64,000 nucleotides of DNA from Heterocephalus glaber (taxonomy: Eukaryota > Chordata > Mammalia > Rodentia > Bathyergidae). Below the pieces are notes generated by a model. The model did not search any database, was not told where the DNA came from, and saw only the letters and a list, made by a program, of their open reading frames with translations. The stretch is taken from contig NW_004624882.1 in assembly GCF_000247695.1 (NCBI RefSeq), positions 4,173,902-4,237,901 on the forward strand, written 5' to 3'. Of the stretch, positions 13,401-28,400 are shown one piece after another; the first letter of the stretch is position 1; each line of letters begins with the position of its first letter. A program made the translations under genes and the position numbers.

Positions 13401-16400
13401 TTCTCTTCTACAGTAACCTACCTTTTTAACTGGGACTGGAGATATGAAGTTAAGCGAGTGGCTTCTTCCAGCTGCATAAGTAGACAATTTCTTTTTTCCT
13501 GAAGTAGAATCCTGTAGGTTAAAAAAAAATCAATTGGTAGATTTGAAATACAGTATGGGGAATATATTTTCATAAAAAGAAATTCAACTATAAATTCCCT
13601 GCAAATGATTTGGGTTGGAATGACTACCAATTCTAAAAGCATCTAGGTCTGTTATGACTTGTGTCTAGATGTCCCCCCAAAGCCTCATGCACTCATAGGT
13701 AGGAGTTGGGGAGTTGACTGGATCTAGGGTGTTTGATGCTGGAATTAAGTGTGTGATCTAGGGTGTGTGATTACTAAATTCGTCCACTGATTGGCTTGGC
13801 GTAGTTCTAGGTTTGGATAATGGGAAGGCCCACCCTGCATGTGAGTACTACCCACGCTAAGGGTTTGTAGCCTGGATAGACTATAAGGGACAGAAAGAGG
13901 CCTGTTGCTGTTGCTTCTTGCTGCTTCTTTGCTACTTCACTGCTTTGCTGCCTTCTGCCCACCATGAACTGTTTCTCCTCTGTGATGCCCCTCTGCCATT
14001 GCCCCCTGCCTTGGAGTCAGCTGATTATGTACTGAAACCTCTACAAACCGTGAGCTAACTTTTTCTCCTTCTACTTTGAGTGTTGGGCATTTTCTCCTAG
14101 CAATGAGAAAAAGTAACTAAGACAAGGTCAAAAGTGCCAATGAAGACTGTTTTTGTCATGTTTGAAAAATACATCCCTGGCACTTGGAGGAATGCCTGGT
14201 GCATCATAAATGCTTGATACATAGGTGGACAGAGCAGCAATATGGTACTTGAGGTTCATGGCAGCCAAGCATAAGTATGCCCAATAAATACCAAGAGCAG
14301 TCATAAAATGTGATGAAATATTAGTTCTAAGTGCATCTGTGCACATCAAATAATCCAGGTGACTTAAAATCTAGATAAAGAATGTTCATGGTGGTACAAC
14401 TTACGGTCATGTTAATGCACTGAATTTTAGGGAGCCAGAATATTAACAAATGGGGTGTAGGTTCTCCAAAGCTCGGTCAAGCTCCATAGATAAACTGCTG
14501 ACAGCTGTTAAATATGGAAAGCAGACATAGCCTTTGACACCATCCACAATTGCAGGCGGCAAATGGAAACCAGGAGACGTGGCACAAGATGAAAGGCTGA
14601 ACTTGACACTGAACGATACTGAAAACACTGACTTCACGTGTCCTATGCTTGAAACAGTCTCAAGACCAACAGAGGAGAGGCACATTCAGAAACAGACCCA
14701 TAAAAGGCTGCCAACTTCCTACTGCAAAAGAAAGAGCAGCCCTCTCTGGCTAGAGATCAAAGTTGGAGATAGGGGACTTCCACAGTACTATGGGGACCAC
14801 TTCACCAAGGCAACAAAGCTGGACCATCACCTGCCTCCCCATCTTCCTGCTGGCACCAAGCCTAAACAAATACAGGCAAAAGCACCAAGCACCTGTGCCA
14901 GGAAGGATACATATAGGTGGTGCATACCTTGCCTTCCCTCACTCCTTCCCCCTTCTTGATCATCTCCCACTTCTGAGCAGGCACCAGGAGCAGCTGGCAC
15001 CTCTTGTGGCATAGAAGGCACATGCTTCCTCCTCTACTTGGCAAGGAAACATTGCAGTAGCTGCTCTCAGTATATGTTGAGCATCACTAATTTTAAAATC
15101 CAAAATCTGAAATGATTCAAAATCCCAAACTTTTAAAGTGCTTTCAGATTTCAGATGTTCAGATTTCATTCTTTGTAAATATTCCAAACTGTAAGAAAAT
15201 TCCACAATTGGAAACACTTCTGGGCCCAAGCATTTTGGATAAGGGATAGTCAACCTGTAATAACCAAGAACATGCTCAAGCCATGTATAAGTCATCCAAT
15301 CTAGCTTTTCCAGCTAGTTCTTCGCTGGAAGCTGTGTCCCACCTGCCCCTGAATCTCTGGACACGGGCTCACCTTTCAGTGGCACCCTGTGCCGATGTGG
15401 CCCGCGCCCGCTGGATCTCTTCCTCCAAGCGTCGCTTCTCTTCCTCCAGCCGGGACACATCTTCAGCTGACCTCCGCTGCTGAATGATGAGCTGCAGCTC
15501 TTGAAGCAGGGCCTCTTTCTCTTTGATGAGCTGCAGCCGGTCCCTGTCGGCCTCGGCCATGCCAGGCCAGGACTCGTTAGCAAGCTGGGCCAGCTGCTGC
15601 TGAATATTCGAGACTCTGCAAGATGGAGGGTAGGCGGGAAAACAGCAAATTTTAATAGTCTTCATACAGTCTCTGCACTGTCACTGATTCTGTAAACTTA
15701 CAGCAACGGTGAAATAATGCACTAACCTGAATAGGATTTGGAAATGATGGGTCGCAAAAAGCACTGCAAAACTCCTTTGTATAATCTGTCCTAGTCTTAG
15801 ATTCAGGATGACAACAATTACATTGTGCTTATTTCAAAGAAACTGACACAAAGACCAGCAGTCTTCAACACATCCATATTCTGAATTGTTCCGGGTTCCC
15901 GGTTCCCTATGCGATGCCACTCCAGAGTGGGAGGAAGCTGCTTGTTTGTCCCTGCCCCACCACAATCTGTAGGCAAATTCAAGAGATGCTTGTGGCTTTT
16001 TGCTCCCTTGACTGTGCCTAAGCACTAAAGGCCACCTTGGGAAACTAACAAGAGAGAAATCCACCAACTTCTAGAGAACAACCATGAAGCCTGGTGCTCT
16101 TTCCTGCACCAGAGACCTCAGCCGGGTATGAATATAAAATGCCCTGCAGAGGGCTGACACTCAACAAGCACCTTAAGCAGTGGGCAGCACAGCGGGAAAC
16201 GTATGCGAGCATGAGAGGGGCCTTGTGAGCATGGGTGTTGGTGTGAGATAACTGAGCTGGGTGTAAACTAGTTGACCTCACCAAAGACGCTGGCACAATC
16301 CTCAGGGAATACCAACAGAAGATGGCCCTGATTTCCTAAGTGCTTGCCTGGCAAACAGACTCCATCCCTTTTTGTGTCCTGAAATGGTGTCAAATGTACA

Positions 16401-19400
16401 TTAAGTGAAACCGACATAACTTGTATTTTTACAGCATCCTTTAAAACAGGAGTATGTACTTCTGCTTAAGCCCCATAAAACAGGCTAAAGATGGGGTCTG
16501 GCATGCCCTCAGGGTGCTCCTGACTCGCAATCTGACACCCACTGCTCTCAAAGATGCCTCCTCTGCAGCCCTGCCCAGTCTGGAGGTTGCTAAATGGCCT
16601 TGGGAGTTTTTACAGGGTTTGCATGAGGCATGGATGGAAAGATCCGTACTAAAATGGGAATGGCTGATATAGGGCAGGAGTGTTCCTTGGACGACCCCCC
16701 TCCTGTGCCCAGGGTGGGCGGAACAAACTGAGTCTGCCTTCCCGCCTGCTGGGTCCAGCCCTCAGAATCCTTCTCAGCACAGAGCTCTACATAGATACCA
16801 CCAATTGGCTGGAGTTGGCACACACATCAAAACCTGCTGCCTACTTCTGTGCCAAGTCAGGCTCCACCTAATCTAGACATGAACACAGGGCCTCATCAGC
16901 CTGGCAGGAGGATCAGACATGACTCCTTCCCCAGGTAGCAAACTAACCCAAACCCCACAGCCATGGAAAGAAAAGGGTACACAAGATATTGCATAAGTGC
17001 ATGTATTTTACTCAAGTCCAGTCCTCCAAGAAGGTAAAGAAACTAGTTGAGTGTCAGTAGCTTTATTAGACGAGTTCTTTTTTAACTTAAAACTAATTTC
17101 CTGAAAATGTGTTGGAAAATGATGCCAAACTATGTCACTGAAAAAACTAATGACAGAGGCTGCTGACTAGGGTTAGGAATCCAACTGGGCCTAGGCGTCT
17201 GCCTATGTCTAATTAGTGTACTTAAAGTTTACGGTGGTCATATAACTGAAGCCCAAGGAAAATACACTGGAAGCAGACTCATAAATAAGTTAGTGCCAAA
17301 TCAGGCATTATACCCAATGAAATTTCTGGAACATTCTACTGGAGAGTAAGATAAGTTGAAGGGAAAGAATAAATATAGAAAAACAATAAGAAAATCCACT
17401 GCAGCCCCGTATTTTTTACTTCAATTTATCTGACCCATAGGAAAGCCCATGATCCCCACTAAGGATAACCACATTTAATTTTATACATATAAGACAAACA
17501 GATACTGTTTTAAAAGCACTCCTTTTGAGTTTTCTAAGGTTTTTTTGTTGCTGTTTTGTTGTGGTGCTCAGAATCAAACCCAGGGCCTCACACGGGCTCT
17601 ACCCCTGAGCTCCACCCCCACTTCAAGTTTGCTGAGGTGTAAATGTGAGGAGACCAAGATTCCATTTGCCCCTATTAGCTCTAGGCAGGCTGTTGTCTAC
17701 CAGGATTCAAACTGCTGAGGGTGGCAGAAGATCCAGCTCCAGATAATCACACCCTTTCCAGGAAAATCTCAAGCAATATGCATTATCAGAGAAAGGAATG
17801 AGGGGTAAAAATGAATTACAGGAGGGAGGAGAAGCAAAGGGCAAGCTTTAAAAGGCCTGCCCACTGCAGGCATAAAGAAACAGTCCAGCAGCCAAACTTA
17901 AACCATGCGCTGTAACTTTTCACAGCTTGCAGGAAGAACATTCAAGGACATACGGGCAGGGATGACTTCTCCACCAGAAAGAAAATCCAGATGAAGTTGA
18001 TTTCTTGCAACCCATCTGGAAAAGTTGCTCGGGCTGTGTTGAACACTAGGCAAACGTTACTGTACTTAAGAATAACGCTCTTTTTTATAGTAAAATGTCA
18101 CAACAGTGCAGATGTTTGCAGGTTCATTTTCAAGATATCTATGAATCTAGAAGAATATTGGCATATATTGGAAAGTTCTATTTCCTTCTTTGTATCCATA
18201 TTGTGGGTGTGGATATCTGGGGCCTGTTTTAGCCAGGTCAAGAGAAGCACAAAGCACATCTATCTGTCTGTCTGCTCTGGAAGTCAAAAGCACTAGAAGG
18301 ATTCCTTCAACAACCAATTGCTCGTACATTCCCCACAGGACAGACAAAACAGCTGTGCCTTTAAAACAGTATGCCTTGCGTACTGTGCTGCAGGCCTGGA
18401 CATGGGCCATTGCAGGGAGTATCTTTACTGTGGAAGGCTTACTTGAAGAAATAGACTTCCTGCTGAAGGTTAAACACAGATACACTGAGGTTCAATACAC
18501 CTTCTTCTATACCCATGCCAAATGGCTGATGTGCTGCGTGGAACCCCCATTCCTTCAAGGGTCATCACTTCAAGTCTGAGTACTGAAGGAAAAACTGAAA
18601 GGCTTTTCTTTGAAATATCACTTCAGTGTAATTAAATACATGGAAGCAAAGCAAGGTCATGATTAAAGTTTACAGAGAAAAAAACTTTTCCAACTTGATT
18701 TTTAAAGGGAACTGAGAACCATTTAAAATTGGTGAGGTCTTTTTTTTTTCTTTTTTTTCTACAAGTCAACTACCTGCTTTGTTGATTCTTGTTTTTGATA
18801 GGTAATACAGTTTATGGCCTTCACCTACTCTTTCACAAATGCCTTTAAAAGTTTTAAAACATATATCTGCATGCTCTGATAGTGAAGAAATGAAAGCAAA
18901 TCCTCAATTAAGCATTCAAGTATCATATTTATCATGTGATTTCCAAATTTTATTCCCTGAACAGGTCTAATGTAGACATAAGTAAGATAGGAATCGTTTT
19001 CCTTTATGATTTCTGCCAAACACATTTTCTGTTACAACTCCGACACCTTAAACTATGATTGGAAATCTGCATTTATGCTGCAGGAACTACTAAGACACCC
19101 ACAGTTCACATGAAACTCTTAAATGACTTGTATTTTTCTAGGTAAAATGCAATTTTAATATTAAAAGGTTTTGAGACACATCAAGAGCAATCCCCAATTA
19201 TTTGAATTGGCACCTAAAAACCTGTATTCTACCATATGATTTCTTTTTTTTTTTCCTACCATATGATTTCTGATGTTCCTAGCATCCTTCTACTTTCTGG
19301 AATAGTAAAAAGAACCCCAGGCAACCCACAGTCCCATTCAGTGGTGACAAGTCATGATGGAGACTCAGAACATTCTAAGTAGTGGTGTCAACTTAGAGCC

Positions 19401-22400
19401 TCTTAACTTCAGATTTCATCTACAGCTACAGATTTGATACTTTTTATCTTTTCTCTTAGGTTTTTTCTGTAAATATCTACTTAGATGAAACCAAAGGTTA
19501 AATACAATCTCAGCTGAGATCTAAGTTGACTATATAGTACTAAACATTGATAAACCAGTGTCTACTCCACTAACTCTTCGTGTGGGAAATTCAAAAAGTC
19601 TGAATCTAAAACATCTGAGAAGGGCTCACCAATACACCAACAGCCAGCTGTACCCTCAGCTCCCCTGCTCTGACAGCAACTCCCCTTAGGAAGTGCAGAT
19701 CTTCAGAGATCTATTTCTAACATTAAAGAAAAGCACAGTGTCTTTAGGCTTCCTCACCTTGCCCCCAATCGGGAAGACGGGGCTGCTGAGGTAAAAGAAC
19801 CTTACCTTTTCTCTTTCATTTTCTTTTTCTTTCCTTCCTTCCCTTCTTTTACATTCTTTTTCTTCCTTTTTGTCCTTCCTTCCTTCCTTCGTTCCTTTTG
19901 GTTAGCAATGGAGATAGAATCCAGGGCCTTTGCACTGAGCTGTATCTCCAGCCCCTTTTATTTTTTTAAGACAGGGTCTTTCTTGCAAGTCCCTAAATTA
20001 CCCAGGTTGAGCTCAAAATTGTGATTCTCCAGCCCCAGCCTCCCAGAGTGCTGGGATGAAATGCATGTGCAACCAGCCCCAGCAGTGTTTCTTTTAGTTC
20101 TCCTCGCTATACCCCACTCCTCAAAATGAAATATGAAATCACTTGAGAAATGAAGAGAAAAATCAAGCGACTGATCAATCACTGCAATCATTACGCCGCT
20201 GATTCCTGACAACCTATGAACAGCAAGACAAACCCTGGCAACGGAAACTAAGACACAGAGAAACTGGATTGTCCGAGTGTTTTGTTCCTATCTGGACTGA
20301 GTTATTTCCATGGAAACAGCTACAGTTTGTGAACAGTTCTGGAACAAGTGCTCTTAGGTTAAAAATAAGGAGCTGTCTGCGTCATCAGGATTGCTTCAAG
20401 AAGACTTGCTCTTCCAATTTCACTTTTCAAAAATTCTACAATTTTTAAACCATTAACATGAAAATATTTCTATCATATGATCCAAAGGGATGTTCCTGAA
20501 GGGAAAGGCAGAAGCATTCCTTCTGGTACATTTCATATGACCCAGAATTGAAAATATAAAACCGAGGGCCGGGGATTTAGCTCAGTGGTTTCGCCGCCTG
20601 CTGCGCAAGCGCAAGGACCCGAGCTCAACCCCTGGTACCAAAAAAAAAAAAAAAAAAAGAAAATACAAAACTGGCCACCATGATAGGCAGAGTTTGGTCA
20701 GAGAATTCTCTAGACATCACTCTGCCATTTGGAATTATGAGTTCAAATCCCACAAATTTCCTCTCAATCTGAATACATATGAAATCTCCACATTGTCTAG
20801 AACTCTGCCTTTTGATCATTTTGTACTTAAAGACAATTTTAAATCTAGATATCCAAGAAAAGACTTCTGCAAAATGCATAAAGGCATAAACTTCTCCATC
20901 TTTTAGAACTGGCAAAATACAGGCGGTCCTGCAGGGGGTAGATGTGATGGTTAATTTTACGGGTCAATTCGACTGAATTAAGGAATGCAAAGATAATTGG
21001 CAATGTGTGGGTGTGTCTGAGGGTGAGTCTGGAAGAAACCAGCACTTGAATCAGAAGACTGAGTAAAGAAGAACAGGCCTCACCGATGTGGGTGGGAGTC
21101 ATCTAATCCACTAATTAGAACAAAAGAGGAAGAGGAAAATCTGCTTTCTCTCGTTGACCTGAGACATCACTTTTCTGCCTTCAGACATCTGAGCTCCTGC
21201 TCCTTGGGCCTTTGGACTCTGGGACTTATACCACCACTATCACTACCACCATCACCTCCAGACACTGGCGCTTGCTCCCAGACTCAGACTGAATTACATT
21301 ACTGGCTTTCCTGGGTCTCCAGCTTGCAGGTGGCAGATGGCAAGGCTTCTCAGCCTCCAAAATCACATAAGCCAATTCCTGTAATCAACTCTCCCCTCCA
21401 CTGGTTCTTCTTCTCTGGAGAACCCTGACTAACACAGTAGGGAAGCTAAACTTTGCAGAGCAGAATGATTTCAGAAATGAGAGGCAGGAGGCTGACATCC
21501 CAGGATGAGGTAGCAGAAGGAAAAGACCAAACGGTGAATTGTGGTGTTAAAATAATGGCAGTCCACCTGGGCAAGAGCACAGGATGCTCACTAGCCTCGG
21601 GCTAAATGATAAGAGAAGGACGCACTATGCTTTGCATTCTTTCTAATGCTTCAGTGGGTGAGCAGGGGTACACAATGTTTCTCTGTAATGGACACTCCTC
21701 CTCCAGAGATGCTCATAGAGATATCAGGGCTGTGCTATGTGATGAGCCTGTGGACAGGATTTCCAACCTATTGTGTTTTCACTGTGGTGCTTATTACCTG
21801 GATCCTGGAATGTTCACACCTTTTCTAGATGTAGTTCTTGCCAAAGAACTGCTTGCCACCACTTTCTTCCCATGTCTGCACTGTTGTAGCCATGTGCTTT
21901 ATTTAGAGGCAGTCTCTAAAGATCTCAGAAGGAGCAATGTTGGTAAAATTGCTAATCTCCTACAGGATGAGACCTGATGACATTAACTGTCCCTACATTT
22001 CACCATGCCTGCTGGGAACATAAGGCTATCTGGACAACACTATGAGGTGTATCGAGCCCAGTACTTTGCCAGTACACTGGGGATGACTGTAGGCAAAACA
22101 GAGTGAATCCAAGGGGACTAGAGACAAGCACTGCCACCACTACATCGGGGGACTAGAATCTAGAGGGGCTACAATTAATGACTCAGAACTGTGACTACCT
22201 GGTTGAGGCCTTCGCAGGAATGTTTCAAGGATGGTTCTAGGAAGCTTAAAGTCCATTGAAAGTAACAAACAATGATATCAAAATCAAGATCCACCATCTA
22301 AATGGTGCTCATCCACAGTATTGGCCTCTGGAAAGTCTCTCGAGGCCAGCTTCTTCCTTTCATTCTAGGGAGAGCAACACCTCAGTGGCATTTTTCCCAG

Positions 22401-25400
22401 GCTAGGACAATTTAAGAAAGGACATAGAGGGGCTGACTTACGACTGCCAAGCTTTATGAAAATCTGCCATTGCTCCCCTGTTCTCTGTGGACCAGGGATA
22501 CCTTGGGGCAGAGGTCTGCTAGCCCACAGCTTGATGTCACTATTTTCTTCCCAGCATCCTCTGCTAGCTGTTTCTCCTCTGCTGCCAGACCCTTGGAGGT
22601 AAGTTTTTCCAAAGTTTATTTCCTCTTCCTTTTCCCTCCCACCCACATCCATTCTCTTTTGGACTTTTACTGTACCCACTAGCCAATCTCATCTTGACCA
22701 GGCCTTTTGTCTTTCTCACTTTCTGGCACGCTGGACCGGGTAAGTCCTTGCTGTGGGGGCTGCCCTGTGCACCATAGGAAGCACATCTCTGCACTCATAG
22801 GATGGTGCAGCATCTCTGGGCTCTGACCCCTCGATGCCACTAGTACCTACCCCAGAGCTGGGACAACTAAACGTGTCTCTGGACATTGCCAAAGCCCCCC
22901 GCGGGTTAAAGTCCTCACTCTCCATGTCAAACAGCACCGAACTAGTGGGAAAAGGACAGGCAGCACCCTGGCAAGCCAACCCTGGCTGACTCTAAACCAC
23001 ATGGGTGACTCTCAAATGTTCCAGGGTAGCCAGAAAGACAATTCTGAGCCACCACTAAGGTTGAAAAGCTGGGGCCAGAATCCTCCTCTTAACTATAGTG
23101 CATCTCCTGACAAGCTTCTGATGATCTGGAAATAATACTTTTGTTCAAAAGTAATGATGAAGTGCAGTGACTTCCCTACAAATATTTTTTAAATACTCAA
23201 CTTTTCACCAAAAATGTATTATCCCAACATTTAGAAGGTTACTTACTCACTGTGTTACTGACACCATTTCTAGAAAACAAAGAAATCGCTTGCTATGTTT
23301 GATAAATGTCACAACAACACACAGAACAATTATAGTCCTAAGTGTAGCAGTGCTCTATTTTTTGTGTTTAATACAGCACAGCAGATTCCAGCACCCACAC
23401 TTTGAAGTCCCACCGAGAAACAGGCCTGAGCAAGCAGAGGACAGTCAGAATCTGAACAGAAGGAATGCATGGGAAATGAAGAATGTGGCCACGGAAGGAT
23501 CCAGTAATGATCAGTGAATTTGATGGCATTCTGTGGGGAGATGTAGAGCCCACCCTGAAAATCCAGGAAGAGTTAGGTGCACACCTCCTAGCTCACAGAA
23601 GGCCTGCAGTGGTCGCAGTTGGCTTTGTGGCAGGGAGTAAGATGGTTCACTTTGGTTTCTATTTTAACACATGTCATAAAGCCAACAGAGTGGATTTCAA
23701 GACACCCTGGACCACAGAGTATACTGAGTCGGCCCAACTGCTTAGTATCCAGAAAGGACCCCCTTACCCTACCAGTATTCTGCTCTTTTTTCTCCTCAAG
23801 ATAGATAATATTTCATATATGACTAAGGAACCTTTATAAAAGCTATGCTGCAAACTTTCCTGAAGCATACATTTTGAAATGATTTGGTTTTAAGACTTTC
23901 TAGAAGGCACAATAAACATAAAGTCTCTAAAGAGGACATGAAAGCCAGGGCAGGGTTAGAATGTTGAAAATGGGGGCCGGGAGCACCCAAGGAGAAATGT
24001 GCTACACTAAACGTACTGTGCCAGAAATACTGTGCCAGTAAGGTTTTGGAAGCCCCTTGGAGTGACCTGGTGAAGATGGGAGGGAGGGAGGTGGCAAAGA
24101 AAAACCCAGTCTACAAACCCAGACAAATCTCAGTTTGCTAAAGGCAGAGGAGTCACACTGCAGGTCAACGTAAATGATGTCGCTTCTCTCCAACAAAATC
24201 AAATCAAGAATGTATTGCTAGCACCTACTGACCCAATATAGACTAAAATAGCTTTTAGACCAAGATGCATGGCTCTATGATTGACCTATGGCATTGGAAG
24301 CCACATATATGGAGACAGGACAGTTTTGCTTCTGCTGCTGTGAGGGCCTGATACGTTGGTTGGGAGAGAAAGGGTGGTAAGGGATCAAAACTACCTGGTC
24401 TGATACAGAAAGTTGGAAAGGTCTTCATTCATACTGAATCACATCTTCAAAACTGTCTGCGATGTTGATAATTTCACATTCAAATGTACACTTAAAAGTT
24501 AGGTATGTGTAACAAGAAGCTACTTCAAATGAAGATCTCTTATTTTATATTCCATCAGATATTACTCTGCAATACTTTACGGACAATCACACAATACAGC
24601 TGTGCTGAACCTTTTTTCTGGGACGAAGTAAGTGAGCAGAAGGCAAGACTGGAAAAGTATGCTTCTTACCTCTTTCGGGCTTCTTCATACTGCCAATTAA
24701 GTCTGACTCGGTCTACAAGTCTTGTTTTGTCATCAAAGACAAACTTTCCAGAGCACAAGAGAAAAAGAAGACAAATAGAAGGGAAACACATATTAAGAAT
24801 ATTTTCAAAAATATAAAATCCATTTAAATTTTCGGCAACAATGAAAAATATTCGTTTAATTTGTCTTTCAATTTCAATTTGTCAAAGGCCAAGAAGGAAA
24901 CACTCCGAACAATACTTTGCCACCCCCTCTGGCTGGGGAGGGTTGGTTGTGAGTCAGGTTGGGAAGATTTTTGCTCTCCTAAAGTTGGTGTGGGTTTTTT
25001 GGTTTGGTGCTTTGATTTTTAAATAGGGGAAGTCTATTCATCTATTGTATACTGTAATTCCAAAAGCAACAACAAATTAACTTTTAAAAGAAATAGGAAA
25101 CTACTTAGTGTAAGTTGAAACAAAGGCAAAAAAGGTTCATCCCATTTAATGTAGTATGCTAATTCTCTGACAGATCCAAATGACAGCGTGTCTGTGAGTT
25201 CTGCAGTTGTGGATCCAAACCGTAGTTAGGTCCACAGTGGTTGTATCTGTACTGAATAGGTACAGACTTTTTTCCTGTCATTCTTCCATAAACTATACAA
25301 TATAACAATGATTTGCATAGCATTAGGTATTATAAGTAAACAAACGATGATCTAAAGTCTACAGATGAAGTATGTAGGCTATGTGCAAATATACAGCACT

Positions 25401-28400
25401 TTATGTAAGGGACTTATACCTCCAGGAATTCCAGTATTTGAGGGGGTCCTGGAATTAATACCCACCACATCCTGAGGGATAGCTGTAATGAGGCTCTACT
25501 AAGAAGTCCCAAGAGCTAAAAATGGACTAACTGCCTGAGGCAGGAGCTAGAGGATGCTTTCCAAGGTCAGAAGGCATGAAAAAGAAGAACCAAAGTTAAA
25601 AGGAAAGAAAGCAAGGAGTCAGTAAGTCTGGAATTATGGAATATTGCCCCAGAGTTATCCTTGAAATGCTCAACTTAAAGTAACAAAATCATACACAAAA
25701 ACAAGAAACTAGCAAAAAAAAGATACCAGCCACCAACCCAGGACCTGCGCCATTAGGGGCTCCTAAACTATGACAATTCACAGCTAGAATAACAGAACCA
25801 GCCACCATCCCCACCTGACATTTTTAGAATGGCTTACTGAAGCCAATAGAGAACCTCTGATCTTACCTGTTTCTCTCAGACTAGTTAAAAGCGCTAAATT
25901 GTAAATTTAACCTTACAGTAAGTAGCAAGGAATCATTCCCAGAATCTAATATTAGAGTCCTGTACTTGCTTCTGTCCTTCACTCCAAAATCTTTAGGCCA
26001 AAATGCCAAACATTTTTAACTCACAGATTCTTCTCTCTGTGTTACAGATGGTGACCATATTCTTTAAACCAAAGAAGATGCCTGGTCAAAAATTTCCAAG
26101 TACACTTTCAGCAACGATGAGAGTAAAATTGAAAACAGGACATTTGGGACATAAAGAGACATAATTTACATTATACTCCCCTCAGAAAGGCACTATTTGC
26201 CAATTTCTTAAAATGTTAGGTAGTTACTCAAAACCCAGAATTTTCCATCAATTTAGCTTTCCCTCCTTTTTTCTTTCTTTCTTTAATGTGGGGGAGCACT
26301 CTGCACTCCTTTGATGCCTCATCTTTACATAGCGAGCCTTAAGATTAAAAAAAAAGCCCTCCAAACTGCTTTCTATTTGGTAACAAATCAGTTTCAAAAT
26401 TCACTCAATAACATTATAATAGAATGTCTCTAACTCTTTACTACCTGGCTTCAAATGATGAGTATCCTAACTCTATTTTATGGCTAACTCAAGGCCTCAC
26501 TAGTTATCAAAAGAGGCATAATGAAATTCTTCTAAGAGTCAGCATCGCTTTTAATTCAATTTCCTGACATTCTTTTAGAAGAAGAAGAATGGCTGGATAT
26601 AAGAAACACTGTTTTTTTGTCTTTAAACAGAATGGCACAAAAGCCACAATACATATTTCTGAAGTCAAAATGGAAAATTGAACTGAACGAGTGAAGGTCA
26701 CACACCACCACCGACTCTTCCCCGTCCGTGGGCACACCGGTGCACATACCTCCCCTGTGTCCTCGGTCTGGGAGCCAGCATCGCAGAAGTGCTGTGCCAC
26801 CCCGGAATCACCAAGTACACCCACATTGGAAGGTAAATCAGGGAGGAAGTCACTAAGACAGCAGCTATTCTTGAAGCTATCCGTAAGCTTGGCCAGGCTC
26901 TGCAAGAGGAGACAAGCTCTTTGAACACAGATGGCAATGTTTCCCATCCCTTCCAGTTTGAGATCTGTAGCTTTATAACTGCAGACCTATCCCCCGATGC
27001 ATACACACACACATACACAGACATACACACACATACACACACACACACTCACATTTCCCATTCTCATTACATTTAAAAATACATGATCTGTACTGCATGC
27101 ACCTTTAATAAAATTCTTATTTAAATCAGATAGCAATTAAGTCCTCCTGGTAGCACACAAATAAAACAGATAACAGTTAAGGTATCGCTTTTCCTGGGGT
27201 TTTTTAACCTTTATGTTTCTAAAGAAAAAAAATGTACATTCCTATCTAAAATGCTCAGTAAATGAGTCTGAGAGAGATGTATGCCCCTGTGGGATTTTTA
27301 TATTACAAACTACTGAAGATGAAACCAGCTACTGCCAAGACCTTGACTCAAAATACAAAATAAAAAGGGCTGGGGACATACCTCAGTGCAAAGGCCCTGG
27401 GTTCAATCCCCAGCACCAAAAATTTAAAAAAACAACAACACAGAAAGAAAATAGCTATCAGATGATGCTTACCTTATTTTTAATTACCTGAATTTTCAGT
27501 CATAATTTTATGTGGTTGAGCAAAAAATAATTCTACAAAGTAATCTCATGTTGTTATTTTGCAAAAAAAATTAGAATAAGTATGTATTCTGGCACACGGA
27601 ACCCCTTTGTGTAGAAGTCTAACAGAAATCTGAGTTTTTAGCATTTCCTGTAGACTTCTGAACCTGTTCACCTTCAGCATCGCTACAGACACCAGATCAG
27701 GAATGTACAAGTAAGCAGAACTCATATAACTGGCTTGAAATTGAGACAGTGGCTTCCTGGAAAGGAAGTTCATACAAGGAAGGCAAAACAACTGATTTTG
27801 ATGGGCAAGGACTTTGCCCATGCCTCTCCCTGAAGCTTCTCACAGCTGGAGTCTGTAGAGACCTCACAGAAGATACTGGGGCCTAAAGCTTCTCCAGAAA
27901 TGCTCTCTCCTGCCTCAGTGATGGGGAATCCAAGTGAGGCAACGAGGTGGCTTCCTCCAGGGCTGTACACTGTGGCTCCAAGGGGGCCAAAGTGAGAGCT
28001 CCACTTGACCTCATGGAGTACATCCTTCTTGTCTCTGCCACTGAATGCCACCTGCTTCATCTAAAAATACAGATTTCTAGCCCTCACCTCCAGAAATTCT
28101 AACTTAGTAGGTCTAGGATGAAACCTGGTAAACTGCATTTAAGTAGCACCATGGAAACTCTCCACAAGTCCCTCATGGCCTTGACCTTAGGAAGCACTGT
28201 CAAGCAAGGTAGCTATTTGTGCATCTGTTTCATTTTTGTGTCTAAATCTGAGCTTTACTTCATATGTCCTCTGAGTCTTACATTCTACAGAATCTAGACA
28301 AATGCCTACCAGGCACTAGGTGGTCCCCTGAGGTATCAAGCAAGAGATACGTACTATAACAGAAAGCAATGAACACATTCCAGCCTCAAACAGAAAGACC

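Larger units (their letters stand above)
13512..15372. other. WWC3 intron 9 (e8 to e9)
   Basis: 1861 bp. Contains a solo MaLR-type LTR (13650-14124) and a Tigger-like element (about 15068-15258). The segment 14125-15067 holds a possible L2 scrap near 14180 and otherwise nothing recognised. Confidence 0.75.
15616..24669. other. WWC3 intron 8 (e7 to e8)
   Basis: 9054 bp. Recognised: ID fragment about 17545-17628, B1-ID reverse 19898-20085 with a CCTT tail, ID 20566-20658, ERVL-type LTR 20943-21436, MER20-like 22722-22940. Other parts (15616-17544, 17629-19800, 21440-22720, 22941-24669) show nothing recognisable. Confidence 0.7.

Noticed and set aside
20566..20658. Possible functional tRNA gene (A and B box present)
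   Set aside because: It is an ID SINE: A-rich tail, target-site duplications, multiple copies in the window and no proper cloverleaf.
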